A DNA stretch of 15,811 nucleotides from an uncultured Clostridia bacterium (GTDB lineage Bacteria; Bacillota; Clostridia; Lachnospirales; Lachnospiraceae): contig CAMONF010000118.1 in NCBI GenBank assembly GCA_946620335.1, forward strand, positions 1 to 15,811. Direction: 5' to 3'. The notes under the pieces were generated by a model. It worked only from the letters and a program-made list of their open reading frames with translations. It searched no databases and was not told the origin of the DNA. The translations under genes and the position numbers were made by a program. The stretch's first letter is position 1. Each line of letters begins with the position of its first letter. This document shows positions 7,874-15,246 of the stretch, in pieces.

Positions 7874-8791
7874 ATGGCTAAAGAAAAGGAAATTGTCGCC
7901 CCGCGCAAGATCAAGCTCTCTACCTCCTCCAAGGTGTTCTACGTGATCTGCTACACGATCGTTACTCTTATGACGATCGTCTGCCTGGTTCCCTTCATCC
8001 TCCTCGTCTCCGGTTCCTTCACCGCTGAGAACTGGATCAGGTTCCACGGCTACGGCCTCATCCCCGGCGAGTTCTCGCTGGAGGCCTACAAGATCATCTT
8101 CAAGACTCCCGAGCGTATCATCCGCGCCTACGGCGTATCGATCATGATCACCCTCATCGGCGTCGCCATCGGTCTGTTGCTCACAGCCCTCACTGCTTAC
8201 GTTATCAGCCGTAAGGACTTCAAGTACAGGAATGCCCTGTCCTTCTTCTTCTACTTCACGACACTCTTCAACGGTGGTATGGTCTCCACCTACATCTACT
8301 ACATCCAGTACCTGCACTTAAAGGACAGCTATCTGGCCCTGATCCTGCCCATGGTCTTCAACGTATTCTACCTGCTGATCATGCGCACCTTCGTCAACAA
8401 CATTCCGGTCGCCCTGATCGAGTCCGCGAAGCTTGACGGAGCGGGAGAGTGGAGGATCTTCTTCACCATCATCCTTCCGCTGCTCCAGTCCGGTCTTGCC
8501 ACCATCGGTCTTTTCCTGGCCCTGGGCTACTGGAACGACTGGTACAACGCCATGCTCTACATGAACACCGAGGCCAAGTACCCGCTGCAGTACATGCTTT
8601 ACAGCATCCAGCAGCAGGCCCAGGCTCTGGCCAGAATCGCCAGCCAGGCCGGCATCTCCGTCCAGGATCTGCCGTCCAGCTCCCTCAAGATGGCCATGGC
8701 GGTCGTGGCCACCGGCCCGATTGTTATCTTGTATCCGTTCGTTCAGAAGTACTTCGTCGCCGGTATCACGATCGGTTCCGTCAAGGGCTGA
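7874..8791 (+). CDS. Carbohydrate ABC transporter permease, YtcP/MalG type
   Basis: The product is a 305-residue partner permease (COG0395). A strong AAAGGAGG precedes the ATG at 7874. A basic N-terminal tail of about 20 residues leads into six predicted membrane helices. The EAA loop reads 'ALIESAKLDGAGEWRIFFTI' around 179-198, again with the conserved Asp-Gly, and the C-terminus ends 'GITIGSVKG', typical of the family. It should pair with the LplB-type subunit to form the channel. No ATPase gene follows; transporters of this class generally borrow a shared MsmX/MsmK-type ATPase. Confidence 0.93.
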   Translation: MAKEKEIVAPRKIKLSTSSKVFYVICYTIVTLMTIVCLVPFILLVSGSFTAENWIRFHGYGLIPGEFSLEAYKIIFKTPERIIRAYGVSIMITLIGVAIGLLLTALTAYVISRKDFKYRNALSFFFYFTTLFNGGMVSTYIYYIQYLHLKDSYLALILPMVFNVFYLLIMRTFVNNIPVALIESAKLDGAGEWRIFFTIILPLLQSGLATIGLFLALGYWNDWYNAMLYMNTEAKYPLQYMLYSIQQQAQALARIASQAGISVQDLPSSSLKMAMAVVATGPIVILYPFVQKYFVAGITIGSVKG

Positions 8792-8796
8792 TGTCC

Positions 8797-8843
8797 TTAT
8801 CTTATCAATGTATCCTGCCCTTTACGTAAAAGGGTGAAGATAA
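8797..8843 (+). promoter_or_regulatory. Intercistronic stem-loop between permease and binding-protein genes
   Basis: An inner hairpin CCCTTT-ACGTA-AAAGGG (8818-8834) is enclosed by an outer pairing TTATCTT (8797-8803) with AAGATAA (8837-8843). It lies just before the binding-protein ribosome binding site and has no U-tract. Structures here often stabilise the 5' end of the downstream message and raise binding-protein yield over permease. That role is inferred. Confidence 0.45.
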
Positions 8844-8863
8844 AAATTCCACAAGGAGGGAAC

Positions 8864-10408
8864 ATGTCAATGAGAAAGAAAATTCTCGCAACACTTCTTG
8901 CCATGACAATGGCAATCGGAATGCTGGCCGGCTGCGGCGGCGGATCCTCTTCGGGCTCCTCCGATGCTCCCGCCTCCTCTGATTCCGGTTCTGCTGACGC
9001 CGGCTCCACCGACGGCGCTGCCGACACATCCAAGGAAGTCAACCTGGTCATGTATGTCATTTCCGACAGACCGGCCGGACAGGACGTCGTGGATGAGAAC
9101 CTGAACAAGCTTCTGAAAGAGAAGCTCAACTGCACACTGACCATCAACTGGATCGGCTGGGCTGAGTACGCCAACAAGTATCCGCTGCTTTTCTCCTCCG
9201 GTGAAGAGTTCGATATCGCCTACTGCGCTACCTGGCTGAACTTCGCCAACCTTGCCCGCCGCGGCGCTTTCAAGTCCCTCGACGAGCTGCTTCCGACCTA
9301 CGCTCCCGATAACTATGCACTGCAGTCTCAGACCGCTCTGCAGCAGGCTACCATCGACGGCCACATCTATGCTGTCCCGACCCTGCTTCCGACCTACATC
9401 ACCTATGGTTCCATCTATCGCGGCGACCTGGCCAAGGAAGCCGGCATGACTGACACCATCGATACCTGGGAAGAGGTCGAGCAGTTCGGCGACTGGATCA
9501 AGGCCAACCATCCCGAGATGGAAGTCATCGACGAGTACTCCTCCGGCCCCGAGCTTTCCCTGGTTTGGGAGAGAATGGCCGGCAACTACGAGATCGACTC
9601 CGGCAACCGCTACATCTTCTACGATCCCTCCGAGGAAGAGCCCAAGGTCTTCGCCATCTATGACGATCCGACCATCGGCGATTTCTATGAGATGTGCTAT
9701 CGCTTCGGCGAGAAGGGCTTCTGGTCCAAGTCCGCTCTGTCTGACACCGATTCCTCCAAGACCCAGAACGGCAAGGCTGCCATCCGTTTCCACAACGTGG
9801 ATACATGGTCCGGCTACACTGTCCTTCATCCGGAATGGGATTTCCAGTACGGCGTCATGACCAGTGAGATCGCTCACCTTCCCTACACTCAGGACTGCAT
9901 GGTCATCTCCAACACCTCCAAGAATCCGGAGCGCGCCATGATGTTCTGGAACCTCCTGACCACCGATCAGGAAGTCTACGATGCCCTGTACTACGGCGTC
10001 CTCGGCACCACCTATGAGCTGAACGAGGAAGGCCAGTTCACCATCCTTGATACCGACCTCTATAGCACCAGCGCTATGTGGGCTGCCCGTACCTTCGATC
10101 TGAACCGCAACCAGGCTGGCGTTCCGGAGTCCTATGACACCATGCGCGCCGAGTGGGAAGAGCAGATCCAGGACGGCGTCGGCATCGAGAAGTACACCGG
10201 CTTCGTTCTTGACACCACCAACATCACCACTGAGATCGCCAACTGCCAGAACGTCCGTCAGCAGTACGGCTGGCCGCTCGAGCTCGGCTACACCGATCCT
10301 GTCGCTGGTCTTGAAGAGTACAAGCAGAAGCTTCAGGAAGCCGGCATCGAGAAGGTCCTCGAGGAGTGCCAGAAGCAGCTCGACGCTTATCGCACAAGCC
10401 TTGGCTGA
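8864..10408 (+). CDS. Extracellular sugar-binding lipoprotein of the ABC transporter
   Basis: The product has about 514 residues. AAGGAGG (8853-8859) precedes two in-frame ATGs at 8864 and 8870; either may be used, and a longer frame from 8834 was rejected. The N-terminus is a lipoprotein signal with lipobox LAGC (C24 from the first ATG), then a Gly/Ser/Asp-rich linker to about 60. The mature part has the family 1 solute-binding pattern: 'EVNLVMYVISDRP', 'GEEFDIAYCATWLNFA', 'ARRGAFKSLDELL', and many Trp and Tyr residues suited to stacking on sugar rings. The end, 'AGIEKVLEECQKQLDAY', matches the DUF3502-type tail of YtcQ/LplA-like binding proteins. It captures the substrate outside the membrane for the two upstream permeases. 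The ligand cannot be deduced. Confidence 0.93.
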   Translation: MSMRKKILATLLAMTMAIGMLAGCGGGSSSGSSDAPASSDSGSADAGSTDGAADTSKEVNLVMYVISDRPAGQDVVDENLNKLLKEKLNCTLTINWIGWAEYANKYPLLFSSGEEFDIAYCATWLNFANLARRGAFKSLDELLPTYAPDNYALQSQTALQQATIDGHIYAVPTLLPTYITYGSIYRGDLAKEAGMTDTIDTWEEVEQFGDWIKANHPEMEVIDEYSSGPELSLVWERMAGNYEIDSGNRYIFYDPSEEEPKVFAIYDDPTIGDFYEMCYRFGEKGFWSKSALSDTDSSKTQNGKAAIRFHNVDTWSGYTVLHPEWDFQYGVMTSEIAHLPYTQDCMVISNTSKNPERAMMFWNLLTTDQEVYDALYYGVLGTTYELNEEGQFTILDTDLYSTSAMWAARTFDLNRNQAGVPESYDTMRAEWEEQIQDGVGIEKYTGFVLDTTNITTEIANCQNVRQQYGWPLELGYTDPVAGLEEYKQKLQEAGIEKVLEECQKQLDAYRTSLG

Positions 10409-10497
10409 TCCTTCGGGTGAATCTGATAAGGTCATTGCTTAGAAAATGAGGCCATGGGCCATAATCTGAGCTGATTGCCTGATTCTTTAAACACCGG

Positions 10498-10526
10498 GTA
10501 CCGGGCCTTTTGGCCCGGTACTTTTT
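10498..10526 (+). terminator. Intrinsic terminator of the ABC transporter operon
   Basis: A perfect 10-bp G/C-rich stem (GTACCGGGCC and its complement GGCCCGGTAC), a TTTT loop and a run of five T (10522-10526) lie about 90 bp after the binding-protein stop codon. Confidence 0.93.
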
Positions 10527-10581
10527 ATGTGACGGTATGGTCAGATGAGGCGACGGGCTACTTTTCCTGAGAGGCAAAATG

Positions 10582-10594
10582 TGGTATCATACCA
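10582..10594. promoter_or_regulatory. Palindromic operator-like site upstream of the DUF624 gene
   Basis: TGGTATCATACCA is a perfect 6-bp-arm palindrome with one central base, 55 bp before the DUF624 ATG. Its shape resembles sites of HutC-subfamily GntR repressors (TGGTnTAnACCA-like). A -10-like TACAAT follows at 10602-10607, so a bound protein would overlap the promoter. No GntR gene is in the window, so this is only a candidate. Confidence 0.35.
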
Positions 10595-10649
10595 TAAGAC
10601 ATACAATGAATAAGGGATATGCGACAGGCAGTCCCGGGGGAGATAACAT

Positions 10650-11360
10650 ATGCTTGAATTTTTATCACCGGACAGCAGGTTCATGCAGCTGCTGGGCCGG
10701 GTCTGGGATCTGATGCTTCTGAACTTTCTCACGATCCTCTGCTGTATCCCGATCGTTACGGTCGGGGCTGCCATGGCCGCCATGCACACTATTTTGCTTA
10801 AAATGGTCCGCGGCGAGGAGAGCTATATCATCCGGCCCTATTTCAAGGCATTCAAGGATAACCTTCGCCAGGCTACGCCGATCTGGCTCTTTATGGTCCT
10901 GGTGTTCCTGATCCTCGGGGGCGGCATCTATATCTCGAATGTGGTACTGGCTTCATTTCCCGCCGTGTTGAAAGTCATTCAGTTCTTCATGCTGATCCTG
11001 GCCCTGATGCTGTATATGTACGTGTTCCCCTGTGTGGCCCGGTTCGAGAACAGCTTTTCAGGGACGATTGGCAACAGCGCGAAGCTTGCCATCGGGTATT
11101 TCCCCAGGACTGTCGGCATGATTCTGGTAACGATCGCGGTCGCTGCGGCCGGGTGGTTCATTCCCCAGGGCTTTCCGCTCTTCATATGCTTCTGCTATAC
11201 CCTGCCGGGATACGTATGCGCCATGCTCTATAACCCGATTTTCAAGAGAATAGAGGAGAACAACGGAGTAGTGCAGGAGGAGACGGGGGACGATTGGTCG
11301 GTCCAGCCGGAAGAGGAGACTGCAGACCCGGAAAATGACAACACATCTCCTGCAGAGTGA
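10650..11360 (+). CDS. DUF624 (YesL-family) membrane protein
   Basis: The 236-residue product is preceded by GGGGGAG seven bases before the ATG. The N-terminus, with 'VWDLMLLNFLTILCCIPIVT' at about 18-37 followed by 'VGAAMAAM', is the hallmark of the DUF624/YesL family. Four to five membrane helices follow (about 18-50, 74-105, 107-130 and two between about 145 and 190), with an acidic hydrophilic tail from about 205. Family members sit beside YesN/YesM systems and LplB/YtcP transporters and are thought to assist them, but their biochemical role is not established. It lies after the transporter terminator and probably has its own promoter, so it may be expressed at a different level from the transporter. 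Confidence 0.88.
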   Translation: MLEFLSPDSRFMQLLGRVWDLMLLNFLTILCCIPIVTVGAAMAAMHTILLKMVRGEESYIIRPYFKAFKDNLRQATPIWLFMVLVFLILGGGIYISNVVLASFPAVLKVIQFFMLILALMLYMYVFPCVARFENSFSGTIGNSAKLAIGYFPRTVGMILVTIAVAAAGWFIPQGFPLFICFCYTLPGYVCAMLYNPIFKRIEENNGVVQEETGDDWSVQPEEETADPENDNTSPAE

Positions 11361-11420
11361 TATGATAGTAACCCTGAAGCCTTGCAACATACTGCAAACT
11401 CATCGAAGGGAGGATGCCAT

Positions 11421-11855
11421 ATGTCTGACTACTATAACAGGGAAAAGGAATACATGGAGGCGATCAGAGCCGGAGATGCCGCGCTCAACAGCCTCTACGC
11501 GGCCCGTAACTATCTGAACAGCGCCCGGCGTTGGGGAATCTTCGACATCCTGGGCGGCGGTCTGCTGGCCGGCATCGTGAAGCACAACTATGTCAACGAC
11601 GCACGGAGGTGCATTGAGGATGCCAGAGAGCGGCTCAATATCTTCCGGAACGAGCTGGATGACATACAGGATCTCCCCAATCTACATATCGACATATCCG
11701 ACTTTCTGACGCTGGCTGACTTCGTCTTCGACGGGATGATCGCGGATATCATGGTCCAGCAGAGGATAGCCCAGGCCAAGATCCAGGTGGAGGATGCCAT
11801 TCCTCTTGTCGAGGACGCCCTCTATAAGCTGAGGAGGAAGCTCAATGAGCCCTGA
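11421..11855 (+). CDS. Small helical protein of unknown function
   Basis: The product has 144 residues. The ATG at 11421 was chosen because AAGGGAGG (11406-11413) precedes it; an upstream in-frame ATG at 11382 lacks such a site. It lies 60 bp after the DUF624 gene, probably in one transcript. The N-terminal third is an amphipathic helix ('EYMEAIRAGDAALNSLYAA'), followed by the Gly-rich 'RRWGIFDILGGGLLAGIVKH' (about 36-55). That stretch could touch or insert in the membrane, or form a tight helical hairpin. The rest is charged, heptad-like helix that may form a coiled coil or helical bundle. It has no signal peptide. I recall similar short Firmicutes hypotheticals with a 'WGIFD.LGGG' motif but no named function. 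Confidence 0.78.
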   Translation: MSDYYNREKEYMEAIRAGDAALNSLYAARNYLNSARRWGIFDILGGGLLAGIVKHNYVNDARRCIEDARERLNIFRNELDDIQDLPNLHIDISDFLTLADFVFDGMIADIMVQQRIAQAKIQVEDAIPLVEDALYKLRRKLNEP

Positions 11856-11918
11856 CAGCCTAAGGATGGAATCCTATCCATATGCGGCGCAATCCGGGCA
11901 ACGATGGCTATATATAAT

Positions 11919-11998
11919 GCATACAAAAAATAAGACCCTTCCGGGAAGGACAGCACAGAAGGCGCTGTTTCCTGGAAGGGTCTTATTTTCTGGTATGC
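11919..11998. terminator. Long bidirectional terminator hairpin between convergent genes
   Basis: An imperfect inverted repeat spans 80 bp. AAAATAAGACCCTTCC on the left pairs with GGAAGGGTCTTATTTT on the right. An inner ACAGC/GCTGT stem and an outer GCATAC/GTATGC pair extend it. A-tracts on the left and T-tracts on the right give U-runs in both directions, so it can end transcripts from both the small helical protein gene and the AraC gene. Its length is unusual for a plain terminator. Confidence 0.8.
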
Positions 11999-12099
11999 CC
12001 TGCAATCAGCCCACTTAATGTCGAGCAAGGGCTGCGTCGCAGCATCACTAAGAGTTAAGCGTGTGACAGAAGATACAGATTCTGCTACAGCAGCTTGGC

Positions 12100-12975
12100 T
12101 CAGAGCATTCTATGAAGTGAACCTTCTACAGTATGCGGGTCGCGGGCCTTTTTGCGGTACTCCCTGGGGGACATGCGGTACTTCTCCGTGAAGACTCGGT
12201 TGAAGGTGCGCTGGGATTCGAATCCGGCCCTGGTGAACACCTCGCCGATGGTGAGCTCTGTGTATCTCAGAAGGTTGGAGGCCTGCTCGAGCCGAACGTT
12301 GTTGAGGTAAGTGTTAAAGTTGGAGTGGAAGGTGCCTGAAAAGACCTTGGATAGGGCATTGGGGGTGACGTAGAGGTCTTTGGCCATACTGGTGAGGGTG
12401 ATGGGCTCCGCGCTGTGGGCAGATATGTAGGAGACGACCTGGTAGACCAGATCGTGACTTCCGAGGTGGTCCTTCTCATCGAAGGTCAGAAGCGGCAGGC
12501 TCCGGGCAAGAATGATCTGGATGTAGGAGCGGAGGATGATTTCCGCGTAGGGGAGGGATGAATCGGCGAACTGCCGGTAGCGGTCTTCATTTTTCTGGTG
12601 GTCGACGGTGCTGAGCAGGGTGCGGAAGGCGGTAGTGATATCGGGATGGACCTTGTCCGCGGGTATCAAAGGGGTAACGGGCACCTTTTCAGTGAGCAGG
12701 TCGACGAAGGCGTCGCAGTAGGTCTTGGAGACAATGAGAAAGCTGGCTCGGTTGGGCCCCTCGCCGAAGACCTGGTAGTGGTGGATCACATTGGGAAAGA
12801 CCACGGCCAGGTCACCTGTGTTCATATGGTAAAAATCTTCTCCTACGCCAATCTCCAAGGTGCCGTCCGTCACATAGACCAGCTCAAGGAGACGGTGCAT
12901 ATGGGGCGGGACATGCCGCGTATTCATGTGGAAAAGCTCGAGATCGTCCTCAAATTGTTCGTATAATGGCTGCAT
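12100..12975 (-). CDS. AraC-family transcriptional regulator with cupin sensing domain
   Basis: The product has 291 residues. The start is placed at 12975, where AAGGAG (12981-12986) precedes the ATG. A frame open further upstream to 13086 only reads through a palindromic repeat and is not credible. The N-terminal cupin-like arm has 'HVPPHMHRLLELVYVTDG' (about 21-38) and 'GDLAVVFPNVIHHY' (about 54-67), the typical ligand-binding jelly roll. The C-terminus (about 185-280) is an AraC/XylS double helix-turn-helix: 'TLTSMAKDLYVTPNALSKVF', then 'TIGEVFTRAGFESQRTFNRV', ending 'YRMSPREYRKK'. It should bind DNA as a sugar-responsive activator or repressor. It lies downstream of the fructokinase on the same strand, 117 bp away and separated by a large hairpin, so it may be co-transcribed at a lower level. 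Target genes are unknown. Confidence 0.92.
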   Translation of the reverse strand: MQPLYEQFEDDLELFHMNTRHVPPHMHRLLELVYVTDGTLEIGVGEDFYHMNTGDLAVVFPNVIHHYQVFGEGPNRASFLIVSKTYCDAFVDLLTEKVPVTPLIPADKVHPDITTAFRTLLSTVDHQKNEDRYRQFADSSLPYAEIILRSYIQIILARSLPLLTFDEKDHLGSHDLVYQVVSYISAHSAEPITLTSMAKDLYVTPNALSKVFSGTFHSNFNTYLNNVRLEQASNLLRYTELTIGEVFTRAGFESQRTFNRVFTEKYRMSPREYRKKARDPHTVEGSLHRML

Positions 12976-13006
12976 TTGGACTCCTTGGTATGTAAGTTCG
13001 GGATAA

Positions 13007-13080
13007 GTGGGAATCAGGGACGGTTCCTTTTCCCAGTTTTCAAAAGATAACTGGGAAAAGGAACCGTCCCTGATTCCCAC
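13007..13080. repeat. Palindromic hairpin repeat, copy 1 (REP/MITE-like)
   Basis: Two perfect 32-bp arms (13007-13038 and 13049-13080) flank a 10-base loop. The arm begins GTGGGAATCAGGGACGG. A near-identical copy lies at 15247-15322, with 72 of 74 core positions shared. It starts 12 bp after the fructokinase stop codon and ends 31 bp before the AraC start codon, reading on the minus strand. There is no U-tract, so it is not a classic terminator; it could block 3' exonucleases or weaken AraC expression. The style recalls hairpins mobilised by REP-associated tyrosine transposases, but no transposase is in the window. Confidence 0.92.
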
Positions 13081-13092
13081 TTTCATGTAGTA

Positions 13093-13971
13093 TCAGCCCT
13101 GAGCCTGAAGCTCCTTCAGACCGATGATGGCTGCGCCGAGGATGCCCTGGTTATCGTCAAGACTCTGGACAACAATGTAATTATCCAGATCTTCCAGTTC
13201 CTTGGTCTTGAGATAGCCGTTCATGAACTCGGCATAGTACTTGCGGATCATGGGCAGGACCTGGGTCTGGTGGGAGACGCCGCCGCCCAGGATGATCATT
13301 TCGGGGGACAGGATCATGGTGTAGTCTACGAGTGCCTGCGCGATGTACCAGGCCTGAAGATCCCAGACGTCCTCGCGGTCGCCCAGCTCCTTGCCGGGCT
13401 TGCCCCAGCGCTTCTGGATGGCGGGGCCGGCGCAAAGACCTTCAAAGCAGTTGGGATGGAAGGGGCAATTGGAGCCTTCCATGGGGTCGTCGGCTCTCTT
13501 GGTCAGGAGGATATGGCCGCCTTCGGGATGAAGCATGCCGTGGACCAGGTTGCCTTCGCAGAGGATGCCTGCGCCGACGCCGGTGCCGATGGTGAGATAG
13601 ACCACGTTCTTGATGCCCTTGGCGATACCGAAGGTGGCTTCGCCGGTGACGGAGCCGTTGACGTCGGTGTCAAAGCCGATGGGAACACCGAGGCTCCTGA
13701 AGGCTCCCACAAAGTCTGTATTTCCCCAGTAGGGCTTGGGGGTGGTCGTCACATAGCCGTAGGTCTCAGAGTCCTTGTGAAGGTCGATGGGGCCAAAGCA
13801 GGCGATGCCGAGGCAGTCGATGTTCTTGTCCTCGAACCAGGCACGCATGACAGGGAGAGTCTCCTCCGGCTTCAGGGTCGGGCAGGTCATTCTCTCCAGA
13901 ATGTTTCCGTTTTCATCGCAGATGGCGCAGCACATTTTTGTTCCGCCGGCTTCAATGGCACCAAGTCTCAT
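13093..13971 (-). CDS. scrK: ROK-family fructokinase
   Basis: The product has 292 residues, the usual size. The ATG at 13971 follows AGGAGG with a 7-base gap. It opens 'LGAIEAGGTK' (ATP phosphate loop, residues 3-12), the Glu-Ala variant typical of bacterial ROK fructokinases rather than the Asp-Gly of glucokinases. The catalytic base is D103 in 'GFDTDVNG', followed by 'TIGTGVGAGI' (127-136). The zinc site is complete: H153 in 'PEGGH', then C169, H172 and C175 in 'NCPFHPNCFEGLC'. 'IILGGGVSH' near the C-terminus completes the nucleotide fold. The enzyme should phosphorylate fructose to fructose 6-phosphate in the cytoplasm; some relatives also accept mannose. It could act on sugar brought in by a neighbouring transporter. 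The 213 bp upstream hold no clear consensus promoter (only a weak TTGAAG/TAAAAT pair with 15-bp spacing, 14073-14099). Confidence 0.93.
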   Translation of the reverse strand: MRLGAIEAGGTKMCCAICDENGNILERMTCPTLKPEETLPVMRAWFEDKNIDCLGIACFGPIDLHKDSETYGYVTTTPKPYWGNTDFVGAFRSLGVPIGFDTDVNGSVTGEATFGIAKGIKNVVYLTIGTGVGAGILCEGNLVHGMLHPEGGHILLTKRADDPMEGSNCPFHPNCFEGLCAGPAIQKRWGKPGKELGDREDVWDLQAWYIAQALVDYTMILSPEMIILGGGVSHQTQVLPMIRKYYAEFMNGYLKTKELEDLDNYIVVQSLDDNQGILGAAIIGLKELQAQG

Positions 13972-14184
13972 AATATATCCTCCTGAAATCCTTTTCTTAA
14001 GCTCCTTTTTGGCAGGGTCGAGCCCCTTTAGGGGAGCAGGTGAATCTTACTTTACGAAATTCAGTTTAGCGCATTTTAGGGCGCAGGGCAAGTCTTCAAA
14101 ATGAATCTGCTGAATAATGTGCCGTTGACTGACAAAAATTGAGAATTGCCGCTGGTGTTTCAGAAAATGAACAAAAACTTCATG

Positions 14185-14223
14185 AAAAAGGAGGAGAGAC
14201 CAAAATGAGGTCCTCCTCCTTTG
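14185..14223 (-). terminator. Intrinsic terminator after the OB-fold lipoprotein gene
   Basis: On the minus strand AAAGGAGGAG plus GACC pairs, with one bulged base, to GGTC and CTCCTCCTTT. The loop has about seven bases and a T-run follows the stem. It lies 35 bp after the lipoprotein stop codon. On the plus strand the same bases resemble a ribosome binding site and ATG, but no credible gene follows. Confidence 0.78.
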
Positions 14224-14257
14224 AATTCACGATTCAATTGAACGAAAGTGACTTGGC

Positions 14258-15136
14258 TCAGGCAGCCGGTGTGATGCTGGTGATGTGCGGGTTGGCACCC
14301 TCATACCAGTACAGGAAGCCTTCCATGTCGACGACATCGCCGACAGCCAGATTCTCGACAGCCTGGTAGACTTCACTGGAGGAATCGCACAGGTAGGACT
14401 CGACAGTGAAGTTATAGGTGGCGCCGTTCACGGAGACGTTGAAGTAGAGGTCATCGCCCTGGGTGCCGGAGCCATCCCAGTTATAGAGGAAGGCCACTTC
14501 GTTGCCGTCCGGGTCGGTGGAGGGCTCCACGGTCATGCCTTTGAAGGAGACCAGCTCATTCTGATGAGCAATGAGGTCATCGGTACCGAGAAGCTCGGTC
14601 ACATCCAGCGGCTCTGCGATGAAGGTCTCGCCGCCTTCCTTGATTTCAAAGGTGGCGTCCACGATCTCGACTTCGCCGGACCACTCGCCCTTGAATCCGG
14701 TTACGATGATCTCGGTACCGGGAACAAGAAGATCATAGTCTTCCTGTGAGCAGGCCATGCCATAGATGAAAAAGGCGCCATCGGGTGTCTGGGTGTAAAT
14801 CGTGGCAGAATCCTCCCACCAGGACTGCTTGGCCTGGACAAAGGTGTCAACGACGACCGGATCGTCGACTGCAGCGGCCATGAAGTCGGCGTAGGACATG
14901 ACTTCCACGGGCTCAGTGGCTGTCTCTTCCGGAGCGGCTTCCTCAGCGGTTTCCTCCGGAGCAGCTTCCTCGGCTGTCTCTTCCGGAGCGGCTTCCTCAG
15001 CTGTCTCTTCCGGAGCCGCCTCCTCAGCAGTGGTCTCCTCAGCGGCCGGAGTTTCGGCGGGCTTGCTGCCGCCGCAGGCTGTCATGGCCGGAACCATGGC
15101 AAGGGCCATCATAACTGCCAGTACTTTTCTTTTCAT
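14258..15136 (-). CDS. Lipoprotein with acidic repeat linker and probable tandem OB-fold domains
   Basis: The product has 292 residues. The ATG at 15136 follows AAGGAG and starts a clear lipoprotein signal ('MKRKVLAVMMALAMV...TAC', C21 lipidated); a longer frame to 15208 begins at the promoter and was rejected. After the cysteine comes a Pro/Ala/Glu-rich linker of 9-residue repeats (EEAAPEETA type, about 35-75). The remaining 210 residues look like two beta-rich units. The first has 'VPGTEIIVTGFKGEWSGEVE', typical of an OB-fold strand-turn-strand, and the second has 'LAVGDVVDMEGFLYWYEG'. Aromatic residues are frequent. OB-like modules on secreted lipoproteins can bind nucleic acid, glycans or proteins, and no specific function is claimed. 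It has its own promoter and terminator and is probably a single-gene unit. Confidence 0.85.
   Translation of the reverse strand: MKRKVLAVMMALAMVPAMTACGGSKPAETPAAEETTAEEAAPEETAEEAAPEETAEEAAPEETAEEAAPEETATEPVEVMSYADFMAAAVDDPVVVDTFVQAKQSWWEDSATIYTQTPDGAFFIYGMACSQEDYDLLVPGTEIIVTGFKGEWSGEVEIVDATFEIKEGGETFIAEPLDVTELLGTDDLIAHQNELVSFKGMTVEPSTDPDGNEVAFLYNWDGSGTQGDDLYFNVSVNGATYNFTVESYLCDSSSEVYQAVENLAVGDVVDMEGFLYWYEGANPHITSITPAA
14921..15028 (-). repeat. 27-bp minisatellite within the lipoprotein gene
   Basis: Four tandem 27-bp units (14921-14947, 14948-14974, 14975-15001, 15002-15028) encode 9-residue acidic repeats. Units one and three are identical and the other two differ by a few bases, several of them silent. 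The unit is a multiple of three, so copy-number changes keep the frame. It forms the flexible spacer between the lipid anchor and the folded part. Confidence 0.95.
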
Positions 15137-15197
15137 TTTTCTTTCTCCTTTTTTAAGAATCGAAAATGTGTCTGGATATAAAGGTATCCAAGTATTA

Positions 15198-15225
15198 TTT
15201 ATACTCAAAAGAAGTGTTTTGTCAA
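15198..15225 (-). promoter_or_regulatory. Sigma-A promoter of the OB-fold lipoprotein
   Basis: On the minus strand a perfect TTGACA (15220-15225) is followed after 16 bases by TATAAA (15198-15203). The start site would be near 15190, giving a leader of about 55 bases before the ATG at 15136. This is the strongest consensus promoter in the window. Confidence 0.75.
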
Positions 15226-15246
15226 CTAAAGAAGGTGAAACAAAGA

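Noticed and set aside
6872..10435. Long minus-strand open frames opposite the transporter genes (for example 6872-8317 and 8867-10435)
   Set aside because: They are products of the strong C-ending codon bias of the real plus-strand genes; their Asp/Val/Gly-rich translations match no family.
6616..10455. A shared 13-mer, AAAATGAGGCCAT, at 6616-6628 and 10443-10455, each shortly after an operon's last stop codon
   Set aside because: In a 16-kb window one or two chance 13-base matches are expected, and the flanks are not similar.
13007..13080. Reading the large palindromes as CRISPR repeats or rho-independent terminators
   Set aside because: There are only two copies with no spacers between them, and no U-tract follows the stems on either strand.
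14021..14036. Short CCCC/GGGG hairpin upstream of the fructokinase
   Set aside because: The stem is only about 5 bp with a tiny loop; it is too weak to call a regulatory element.
14139..14369. Plus-strand start AAGGAGGAG...ATG at about 14187-14205 with an open frame
   Set aside because: The ribosome-binding-like bases are one arm of the minus-strand terminator, and the frame runs antisense into the lipoprotein gene.
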